Part shown: in pieces, positions 31,272 to 36,578 of the stretch
Layout of the letters: each line of letters starts with the position of its first letter
Position numbering within the stretch: position 1 is the stretch's first letter
Source: a virus
Strand: one strand, 5' to 3'
IMG/VR virus record: IMGVR_UViG_3300032073_000075
Span: 1 to 38,875 of that record
DNA length: 38,875 nucleotides
The notes under the pieces: generated by a model
Seen by the model: the letters and a program-made list of their open reading frames with translations, nothing else
What the model was told of the DNA's origin: nothing
Databases searched by the model: none
Translations under genes and position numbers: made by a program

Positions 31272-31921
31272 ACTGCCTCCGTCAAATCTAGGTCATTATA
31301 AAGGTATGTTATTGCCTCGTCCTTGCTTGAATAGTAAAGCTCTGCAAAATGCTTTCCGCTGCCGTTCTTTTCACCTACACCAAGGAAACGGCCCAACCTA
31401 TCAAGGCTAATTCTTTCACCGTAGGCGCTGCAAAATAGCTCCATTGTGTCGGTAATATTTTTGCAGTAATAACGACCGTCCTTTATTCCTGTAGGAACAC
31501 TTAAATTGTATTTCCAACTTCTTTTAATTAGGAACGGCCAATCAAAACTATTTGAATTATGGCCAACCCATTTAGCGCATGAATTACGCCGAAAATATTT
31601 CCAAAATTCTTTCAGTGTGTGTTTCTCGTCCTGGTAATCTAATACAGTCCTCTCGCCTTCAGTCTTCATACCAATAGCAAGCACGCGCCCCGTGAGGGGC
31701 GACAGTGCTGCTTTGGCAATATACTCGGCGCGTTTCTTTTCTATATACTCGTCAATTGATTCCTGTTTCTTGTATGTCTTAGGAGCTTCAAAAAACGGCA
31801 TATCTTGTTTTAGTTCCTCCTGGCCAAGAGCCATAGTTTCTATGTCGAAAAATATTGGCGCTGTATTGTAATAATCTACTTCTACCTCTTCCACTGGGTT
31901 TGGATTTTTTGGCCTAGTCAT
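31253..31921 (-). CDS. DEDDy 3'-5' exonuclease (PolB-like)
   Basis: 222 aa. Asp26 and Glu28 in FFDIET (Exo I), GHNSNSFDWPFL (Exo II with Asp), TDTMELF, and YLYNDLDLTEAVW (Exo III YxxxD) give the complete DEDDy set. The polymerase domain is absent, so this is a free-standing proofreading-type exonuclease. It processes single-strand ends or repairs phage DNA. Next to the SSB-like gene by 4 bases. Confidence 0.85.
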   Translation of the reverse strand: MTRPKNPNPVEEVEVDYYNTAPIFFDIETMALGQEELKQDMPFFEAPKTYKKQESIDEYIEKKRAEYIAKAALSPLTGRVLAIGMKTEGERTVLDYQDEKHTLKEFWKYFRRNSCAKWVGHNSNSFDWPFLIKRSWKYNLSVPTGIKDGRYYCKNITDTMELFCSAYGERISLDRLGRFLGVGEKNGSGKHFAELYYSSKDEAITYLYNDLDLTEAVWERMQ

Positions 31922-31925
31922 TTAA

Positions 31926-32522
31926 TTAAAAAGGTACGTCGTCTTCGTCTAGGTTATCGGCTTGCACTGGCGCTGTAGGCTGACTTGCTGCCGGTTTTAC
32001 TGGTGCAGGGGCCGGCACAGGGTCAAAGCCTTCTCTGTCTTTTCTGCGAATATATTCACCAGTTAATTGAGGGAATGCCTCGCCCTTGCGTTTAGGCGTA
32101 AGGGTGTCTATTGCAGTGTATTCGTTGCCAGTCGCCTTGCTCGTTTTAGTCGTTAAAACCAGTGTTGCGTTTACGCCTACAAGTTTCTCAAGTGGGATGT
32201 TTTCGCCGCTTTCTATCGGCTTGCCTCGCCAACTGCATAAGAATTTAAATAGGCTGGCCTTTTCGTTTAGAGGTTTACCAGGTTCCGGCAAATTGAAACG
32301 CTGAGTCCTAACTGTAAACGAATTGCCTGTCGACTCAACCAAGCCGGCTGTTTCCTTGTCCAATTCAAAAACAAACTCGCATTGGTGTTTTGTTCCGAAA
32401 TCTGTGTTTTGTTCGCCTAAGTCAACAAGGTCGCAACAAGTTGACTTGTGTATCCCTGCCGGTGCGTTCTGCCATTGGCCGCCCGCCCCGCCTGTCATTT
32501 CTTCATATTTTACTTCTAACAT
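31926..32522 (-). CDS. SSB-like single-stranded DNA-binding protein
   Basis: 198 aa. OB-like beta-rich core (CCDLVDLGEQNTDFGTKHQC, FVFELDKETA, PLEKLVGVNATLVLTTKTSK) then a Pro/Ala linker and the acidic tip DEDDVPF, the hallmark C-terminal tail of SSB that contacts other replication proteins. Phage proteins of this kind coat ssDNA. The window's other ssDNA-binding type protein (189-581) has no such tail. Confidence 0.8.
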   Translation of the reverse strand: MLEVKYEEMTGGAGGQWQNAPAGIHKSTCCDLVDLGEQNTDFGTKHQCEFVFELDKETAGLVESTGNSFTVRTQRFNLPEPGKPLNEKASLFKFLCSWRGKPIESGENIPLEKLVGVNATLVLTTKTSKATGNEYTAIDTLTPKRKGEAFPQLTGEYIRRKDREGFDPVPAPAPVKPAASQPTAPVQADNLDEDDVPF

Positions 32523-32562
32523 TTTATTATTTTTATTTCAGTATTTGCCACAATGGCAAAAT

Positions 32563-32721
32563 TCATTTTGTGCATTTCTTTAGGTAATCATCTAGCGCCT
32601 GTTTGCTGATTCTTACCGTTCTATGTCCTAGCCTTTGCGCCTTAATTAGTTTAGCCGATACAAGCCGCTGCACCTGTCGCTTGGATACCTCTAAATATTC
32701 GGCCGCTTGTGGATATGTCAT
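32563..32721 (-). CDS. small helix-turn-helix protein, excisionase-like
   Basis: 52 aa: MTYPQAAEYLEVSKRQVQRL, then a K-x-R wing and SKQALDDYLKKCTK. Same HTH_17/MerR plan as 2280-2450 and 33067-33267. It overlaps the RlpA-like gene by 4 bases and precedes the SSB gene. Probably a DNA-binding regulator of the early block. Confidence 0.65.
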   Translation of the reverse strand: MTYPQAAEYLEVSKRQVQRLVSAKLIKAQRLGHRTVRISKQALDDYLKKCTK

Positions 32722-33095
32722 TTGCCGAATCTAATTAGTTCTAATTTAGGTTTACACAATCCGGCCGCTGGGTCGCAGATTTGGGCGAAGGCTTCACGGC
32801 TCAAATCAATAGCCCTGCCTAGTCTTTTATTTGGGCCTCTATCGTTTATTCTTACAATTACGTTTTTCGGCCCGAGGGTAACTTTTACCAGCGAATTAAA
32901 CGGAATCGGTTTGCCTTCCCATTCCCACATTGCAGCCGTCAAACCAGAGCCGTCGAAGCGCTCCCCGTTTGCTGTGATGCCGGCCGACTCCATGCCATAC
33001 CAGGAAGCCGTAACTGTCGGAGGTTCTGCATAGGGTCGCGACACAACCCACATAAACACAGCCGCACTACTTATTATTGTTATAATTGTTTTCAT
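32718..33095 (-). CDS. RlpA-like double-psi beta-barrel protein, candidate cell-wall lytic enzyme
   Basis: 125 aa from the ATG at 33095 (the longer start at 33125 adds KIKQKNQT). N-terminal hydrophobic signal (IITIISSAAVFMWVV), then ASWYGMESAGITANGERFDG, VKVTLGPKNVIVRINDRGP and RAIDLSREAFAQI, the barwin/RlpA double-psi barrel. In RlpA of Gram-negative bacteria this domain cleaves naked glycan. It is early, not in the lysis cassettes, and is the only wall-active domain in the window. An unusual place for a lysin; might aid entry, lysis or host remodelling. Confidence 0.7.
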   Translation of the reverse strand: MKTIITIISSAAVFMWVVSRPYAEPPTVTASWYGMESAGITANGERFDGSGLTAAMWEWEGKPIPFNSLVKVTLGPKNVIVRINDRGPNKRLGRAIDLSREAFAQICDPAAGLCKPKLELIRFGK

Positions 33096-33267
33096 TGTTT
33101 GGTTTTTTTGTTTTATTTTCGTCAATAAATTTTATTAAATCTTTTTGCTCAATTCTGTAAATTCTGCCAATTTTAAATGCTGTCAATCGGCCCTCTAAAA
33201 TGTATTCTCGCACTTTTTTAGGGGTTATGTGCAACATTTCTGACACTTGTTTGACTGTTTTAATCAT
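33067..33267 (-). CDS. helix-turn-helix protein, excisionase/MerR-like
   Basis: 66 aa. MIKTVKQVSEMLHITPKKVR, then EYILEGRLTAFKIGRIYRIE and a KDLIKFIDENK helix: the short excisionase pattern. First gene of the early block, directly downstream of an AT-rich gap with palindromes. Basic Asn/Lys-rich tail overlaps the RlpA-like start by 29 bases. Could be an Xis, a Cro-like regulator or an activator of the early operon. Confidence 0.7.
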   Translation of the reverse strand: MIKTVKQVSEMLHITPKKVREYILEGRLTAFKIGRIYRIEQKDLIKFIDENKTKKPNNENNYNNNK

Positions 33268-33544
33268 TAGTTAAACTTAAAATTATCAATTATATATTAA
33301 TTCTATAAATGTTAATAACATTTGTATAACTGACTGCTAAAAATTCGCTGTTTAAATGTTATATTTCGTTGGGCAAAGTTATTCACAGTTTAAAATATGG
33401 ATTTTGTTTGGTTTATTAGCTCCCCTTAAATACCTCTAAAGCACTTGAAAGAACATCAACGAAAACAAAAACATTGTCAACTAAATATATAATTTAGCAA
33501 TATTTGTTTATTGTTTAAGGGGAAATTTGGTTTTTTTGCTGGCA
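33268..33544. other. AT-rich noncoding region with DnaA box and inverted repeats (candidate origin/promoter)
   Basis: 277 bases without a gene. Contents: a consensus DnaA box TTATTCACA at 33379-33387; palindromes AAATGTTA-A-TAACATTT at 33307-33323; a further AAATGTTA at 33354-33361; CTAAAT-ATATA-ATTTAG at 33481-33497; and TCCCCTTAAA / TTTAAGGGGA arms at 33421-33430 and 33514-33523, 83 bases apart. Very A+T-rich. It lies between the late cassette end and the early operon start, a standard position for an origin and early promoter. The phage-encoded DnaA domain IV-like protein makes an origin plausible. Confidence 0.5.
33307..33361. promoter_or_regulatory. operator candidate: AAATGTTA palindrome plus extra half-site
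   Basis: AAATGTTA at 33307-33314, its exact complement TAACATTT at 33316-33323, and a further direct AAATGTTA at 33354-33361. The palindrome is about 40 bases upstream of the HTH gene start at 33267, a position where its product could autoregulate. No strong -35/-10 pair was picked out, since the area is too A+T-rich to choose one. Confidence 0.5.
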
Positions 33545-33868
33545 CTAAAGTTTGTTAAACCAGCGCCAGGCGCTTGGGTTCTGCTTCTTAAATAAGCAAA
33601 TGCCACTTGCCAAATTTGATACGACTTTTTCCTCCTCATCATCAAATTGCAACGCGTACCCATGGGCTAAAGCGTGCAAAACTTCATGCAAGAATACTTC
33701 TTGTAACGTGTCTGGGTTTAATGTCCTGGCTAAAACTATTTCCTGCTTGTTGCAATCGCACCAGCCGGCAGCCTCGGCCATTTCGCCGTCGTCGGTAAAC
33801 CTGACTTTGTAGGATAGGTTAAGAATCTGCAAACGCTTTGGCGCAGCTATTTTTCGAGTAGCTGCCAT
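33545..33868 (-). CDS. HExxH zinc metallopeptidase-like protein (SprT/ImmA-like)
   Basis: 107 aa. FLHEVLHALAHGY has His61-Glu62-x2-His65 with a candidate third ligand in the DDEEEKV segment (77-82). A compact KVRF..D beta region and GWCDCNKQEIVLAR precede it. Similar short phage proteins are metal-dependent peptidases of the SprT/IrrE type. It closes the right-hand late cassette and overlaps the nuclease gene by 22 bases. Substrate unknown; DNA-protein crosslink repair or repressor cleavage are possibilities. Confidence 0.65.
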   Translation of the reverse strand: MAATRKIAAPKRLQILNLSYKVRFTDDGEMAEAAGWCDCNKQEIVLARTLNPDTLQEVFLHEVLHALAHGYALQFDDEEEKVVSNLASGICLFKKQNPSAWRWFNKL

Positions 33869-34269
33869 GCCTTGAAATATGGCGCTAGAACGCCGTCAGT
33901 TGCCCCAGGCGACCAGTTATAACGCGAAACCTCTGCCAACTCTACCGGCAGAATAAAAAAGGCTCTATGCTCCAATCCTACAAAAATAATTATATCGCAT
34001 TCCTCTTTGGTGTATTTCTGCGCTGTCTGCCGGCATTTGCAGCCAAATGAATAGCGGCTTGAATGCTTGCCCTTTTCAATGATTGGCTTGGCTGAAGTCT
34101 TTACCTGGACGCGTTTAATTTTCTGGCCCTTGACGGCAGCAATATCAAACGAGGGTTGATGGGGCGACATACAAACTTGCCAGCCTCTTATAGCTAATTC
34201 TGCAGCGGCTAAATACTCACCTGCAGCGCTGGTTAGTAAAACGTCACTCGTTAGCGTTGGCCCTGTCAT
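33847..34269 (-). CDS. PD-(D/E)XK nuclease-like protein (homologue of 4358-4762)
   Basis: 140 aa. Glu18 (AAGEYLAA), Asp42 (SFDIAA) and Gln55-Val-Lys57 (VQVKTSA) align with the same residues in the left cassette's protein, with later YSF..., W-PGATDG. Same place after the overlapping o-spanin-like gene. Shared position in both cassettes suggests a conserved role, such as DNA processing at the end of the lytic cycle. Confidence 0.7.
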   Translation of the reverse strand: MTGPTLTSDVLLTSAAGEYLAAAELAIRGWQVCMSPHQPSFDIAAVKGQKIKRVQVKTSAKPIIEKGKHSSRYSFGCKCRQTAQKYTKEECDIIIFVGLEHRAFFILPVELAEVSRYNWSPGATDGVLAPYFKAWQLLEK

Positions 34270-34432
34270 TCAATGCGTCCATTATTTCTTTCATGCGGGC
34301 GTCAGGAACGAACCAGCCGGAAAACTCCGACTTAAACGATTTACCAGCGTGGATTTTTTCTACTGTCTTGTTGGCTGGTATTACGACTATTTTCGAGGCG
34401 CAACTTGTCAAGCACACTGTCAAGAGCAGCAT
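34244..34432 (-). CDS. outer-membrane spanin-like lipoprotein (o-spanin)
   Basis: 62 aa from the ATG at 34432, chosen because AAGGAG lies 7 bases upstream. MLLLTVCLTSC ends with lipobox Cys11, then a short polar ASKIVVIPANKTVEKIHAGK region and a C-terminal helix (VPDARMKEIMDALNDRA). It is nested largely inside the i-spanin-like frame, as in Rz/Rz1. The longer frame start at 34477 would put a basic stretch ahead of the signal. Confidence 0.6.
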   Translation of the reverse strand: MLLLTVCLTSCASKIVVIPANKTVEKIHAGKSFKSEFSGWFVPDARMKEIMDALNDRANANE

Positions 34433-34583
34433 TAAGTAGCTCCTTATCTTCGTTAGCAATTGCAGTGTCAATATCATTGGCTAACTCCTTATACTCGCTG
34501 TTGTCGTCTTCGAGTTTCTTAATGCGCCGCCTAGCCCACCAACCAACCAGGGCCGCAACTATACCAAGCGCGGCCTCTAGCAT
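34341..34583 (-). CDS. inner-membrane spanin-like protein (i-spanin)
   Basis: 80 aa. N-terminal hydrophobic segment ALGIVAALVGWWA, basic RRRIKKLED, then a coiled-coil-like stretch (SEYKELANDIDTAIANEDKE) and a polar Arg/Gln end. The ATG overlaps the holin stop (TAATG). Host of an out-of-frame lipoprotein gene. Counterpart of 4823-5074. Confidence 0.55.
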   Translation of the reverse strand: MLEAALGIVAALVGWWARRRIKKLEDDNSEYKELANDIDTAIANEDKELLNAALDSVLDKLRLENSRNTSQQDSRKNPRW

Positions 34584-34768
34584 TAGTCGTTCTTTTTGGC
34601 CAAACCTCGGCTAACACTGTAACCCATGCTGGCTAAAAGCGTTGAAGCCATGCCAAGCACTTTATCAATCTGGCTGCCGTCACTTATAACGCCAGAAGCG
34701 AATAAGAGGCCAAGAACGGCCGCTGCACTTGTGAACCAGAACTCTGTTGTTTTATAACCAGGTTTCAT
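34583..34768 (-). CDS. holin
   Basis: 61 aa: MKPGYKTTEFWFTSAAAVLG, then LLFASGVISDGSQIDKVLGM, ASTLLASMGYSVSRGLAKK. The start 'MKPG.KTTEFW' with two hydrophobic segments and a basic tail is a common small phage holin pattern. It would form membrane lesions at lysis. Counterpart of 5071-5241 with little direct similarity. Confidence 0.7.
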   Translation of the reverse strand: MKPGYKTTEFWFTSAAAVLGLLFASGVISDGSQIDKVLGMASTLLASMGYSVSRGLAKKND

Positions 34769-34772
34769 AAAA

Positions 34773-34940
34773 TTATTTGCCGTTGTTTTTAATTAAAAAA
34801 TAAATCTTCGCCACCAGGTAAACTAAACAGGCGGCCGATATACAAATTTGTAACAGTTGCGATAGCTCAACATAATAAACGCCTACGCCTCCCCCGCCCG
34901 CTCCGGCTGCCTTCACTATGTCTGCCACATCGTTCGTCAT
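34773..34940 (-). CDS. small membrane protein of lysis cassette (homologue of 5248-5427)
   Basis: 55 aa: MTNDVADIVKAAGAGGGGVG, YYVELSQLLQ, membrane segment ICISAACLVYLVAKIYFLI, KNNGK tail. It shares the Gly-rich lead, LSQ-LQ and KIY...K.NN pattern with the left cassette's protein. The start overlaps the stop of the DUF2589-like gene by a few bases. Confidence 0.55.
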   Translation of the reverse strand: MTNDVADIVKAAGAGGGGVGVYYVELSQLLQICISAACLVYLVAKIYFLIKNNGK

Positions 34941-35554
34941 TTGCTCTCAGTGTTTACGGGTTCCATTGCACTAACAACCATTTGAGTAAATTTAGCCATG
35001 CCCTCACAAGGCGGTTGCTGTTTGGCAGACAGTTTTATATCGTATTTACTACTGAAATCTGTCTCGCGTGTGTGCGTTGATTTGCTCGATACAACGCCCG
35101 TATGATGTTTTTCATGCGAAAAGCCTGCACTTGCTTTTACTCCCCAAAAGCCGCCAGATACTTCGCCGTGAGCTTCTGTTTTACTGCCGTCTGTTTGTGT
35201 GTTCCCCTTTTCGTCAACCTGGCTAGTATGGCTTTTGATTTCCAAACTAAAATCAATCTCCACGTCGTCAATTGCCAGGTTTGGAATTGTCACACAAGAG
35301 ATTAAAGGCATCTTTAGAGTTTGCTTTTGTGGCGTTGTTCGCCCCTCTATTAGTCTCTCGACCTCCACGTCTACTGTGCGAGTTTTTACCTTCTTAGTTT
35401 CTTCGTCGGTGGTAAAGGCGAACTCATTTATGAAGTCCAAAGTGACCATTGCTAAATCACGCTGGCCCTGGGAAGCCGCCGTCAATGGGTTAACGAGAAG
35501 GCTTTTTAAAGGCAAGCCTTGATAATCTTTTAACTGTTCTGAATCTGCAGCCAT
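34937..35554 (-). CDS. DUF2589 family protein
   Basis: 205 aa. LPLKSLLVNPLTAASQGQRD, LAMVTLDFINEFAF, then LKMPLISCVTIPNLAIDDVE and IDFSLEIKSH follow the DUF2589 pattern ('pL..li..PL.A...aq..la.at..fi...gf....PlL.ivpiPnl.id.v.i.F..ki'). The function of DUF2589 is not established to my knowledge. It forms a pair with the next gene and sits between a fibre-associated gene and the holin region of this cassette only, with no equivalent in the left cassette. Confidence 0.75.
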   Translation of the reverse strand: MAADSEQLKDYQGLPLKSLLVNPLTAASQGQRDLAMVTLDFINEFAFTTDEETKKVKTRTVDVEVERLIEGRTTPQKQTLKMPLISCVTIPNLAIDDVEIDFSLEIKSHTSQVDEKGNTQTDGSKTEAHGEVSGGFWGVKASAGFSHEKHHTGVVSSKSTHTRETDFSSKYDIKLSAKQQPPCEGMAKFTQMVVSAMEPVNTESK

Positions 35555-35561
35555 TTTTTAT

Positions 35562-35948
35562 TTATGTTGTCGGTATTTTTTTAACTAAACTGTCGCCGAT
35601 TCTTGCAAGCCCTTCAGCCTGGTCGCATCCAGCAAATTTTATTCTCACGTTAGCCATTCTTTTTTTTCTTAACTTGCCAAAACAGCTTTTTGCTTCTTTG
35701 CCTTCAAGGTTCAAATCAACTTCAAAATCTAATTCGCACTCCGCGATTTTTAGCGCGTTATGCGGCACAAGCGAAAAAACTGGCACCTCTACTGTCTTCT
35801 CGCCTAACTCAACCTTAACTGTTTTAGGTTTTCCATCATCATCGAAATAAGTCTTATTAAGATTCTCGATATAATCACCCTCTACCGTTTTCTGTGCTTC
35901 AGTAACGGCAGTGTATAGCGCGTGGAAAACGTCGCCGACCTTGTCCAC
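35562..35948 (-). CDS. DUF2589-related companion protein
   Basis: 128 aa. It starts MDKVGDVFHALYTAVTEAQK, then VEVPVFSLVPHNALKIAECE and LDFEVDLNLE, an echo of the 'P...ivp...l.I....ldf.v.' part of the DUF2589-like neighbour. A basic FGKLRKKRMANVRIKFAGCD segment follows. Probably the smaller partner of 34937-35554 (7-base gap). Two related beta-rich proteins in tandem suggest a heteromeric complex. Confidence 0.6.
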   Translation of the reverse strand: MDKVGDVFHALYTAVTEAQKTVEGDYIENLNKTYFDDDGKPKTVKVELGEKTVEVPVFSLVPHNALKIAECELDFEVDLNLEGKEAKSCFGKLRKKRMANVRIKFAGCDQAEGLARIGDSLVKKIPTT

Positions 35949-36292
35949 TATTCGGTGTTTTCGCTTGGCTCCTCTGTAACTGCTTCGACAGGCTCAATTT
36001 CTGGTTGTGTCATGTCTTGCTCTACTCCTAAATCAGCAAGTACTAAACCGCTAATATATGCGTTGTCACTGTCGGCACTTTCAGAAGTCCAATTACTCCA
36101 GTTTTCACCCTCCAATTTATAAAGCCCATTATACAACGGCAAAGGCATAAAATTGCCTTCAGTATCTTTACCGAATGCGCTTACTGCATACTGCAAAGAG
36201 TAAGGCGAGTCGTTCACGCTGTTTAAGGCAATGACAACTTTACTAAAGTTTTTGCCCTCATCAGGTTTTGGGATTACGTTAACTTGTATCAT
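35948..36292 (-). CDS. fibre-associated small protein (homologue of 5433-5831)
   Basis: 114 aa from the ATG at 36292, 8 bases past the previous stop, the same spacing as in the left cassette (5831). MIQVNVIPKPDEGKNFSKVV, LNSVNDSPYSLQYAVSAFGK, ENWSNWTSESADSDNAYISG and LVLADL match the left homologue. The longer frame start (36418) would overlap the upstream gene by over 100 bases and is rejected. Acidic Glu/Pro-rich tail. Role unknown; fibre assembly is plausible. Confidence 0.65.
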   Translation of the reverse strand: MIQVNVIPKPDEGKNFSKVVIALNSVNDSPYSLQYAVSAFGKDTEGNFMPLPLYNGLYKLEGENWSNWTSESADSDNAYISGLVLADLGVEQDMTQPEIEPVEAVTEEPSENTE

Positions 36293-36299
36293 GTCTAAA

Positions 36300-36560
36300 T
36301 TATTCGGTTGTTGCTGGTTCTTCGACTGGCAAAGATGCTTCATACGCAGCCTTGACCTCGTCAGTGAATAGCTTTTCTGCCAACTCAGCGACCAAGCCGT
36401 TTTCATTTGAAACGTCATCGGTTGGCTGAATGTTTCTGACTACCTCCTGTGATGAAATAACATTGCCGTCTTCACTGATTTCAGACGCTTCGTTTACTTG
36501 TAAACCGTATGTCGGATAAACCGTGACCGATTTTAATGATGTATTTTTTTCTAAGCTCAT
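36300..36560 (-). CDS. small fibre-associated hypothetical protein
   Basis: 86 aa: MSLEKNTSLKSVTVYPTYGL start with a beta stretch, then an acidic middle (EASEISEDGNVISSQEVV) and a helix VAELAEKLFTDEVKAAYEAS, ending EEPATTE. It takes the slot that 5839-6216 has in the left module, and both end with a similar Glu/Pro/Thr tag, but the bodies are not alike. Function unknown. Confidence 0.55.
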   Translation of the reverse strand: MSLEKNTSLKSVTVYPTYGLQVNEASEISEDGNVISSQEVVRNIQPTDDVSNENGLVAELAEKLFTDEVKAAYEASLPVEEPATTE

Positions 36561-36578
36561 TGTTTTTAAAATTAATTA

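Noticed and set aside
34433-34477. Longer start for the right o-spanin-like gene
   Set aside because: A strong AAGGAG site is 7 bases upstream of the ATG at 34432, which gives a proper lipoprotein signal.
35948-36418. Longer 156-aa version of the fibre-associated protein
   Set aside because: Start at 36418 would overlap the upstream gene by over 100 bases, and the homologue at 5433-5831 begins at the internal MIQVN.
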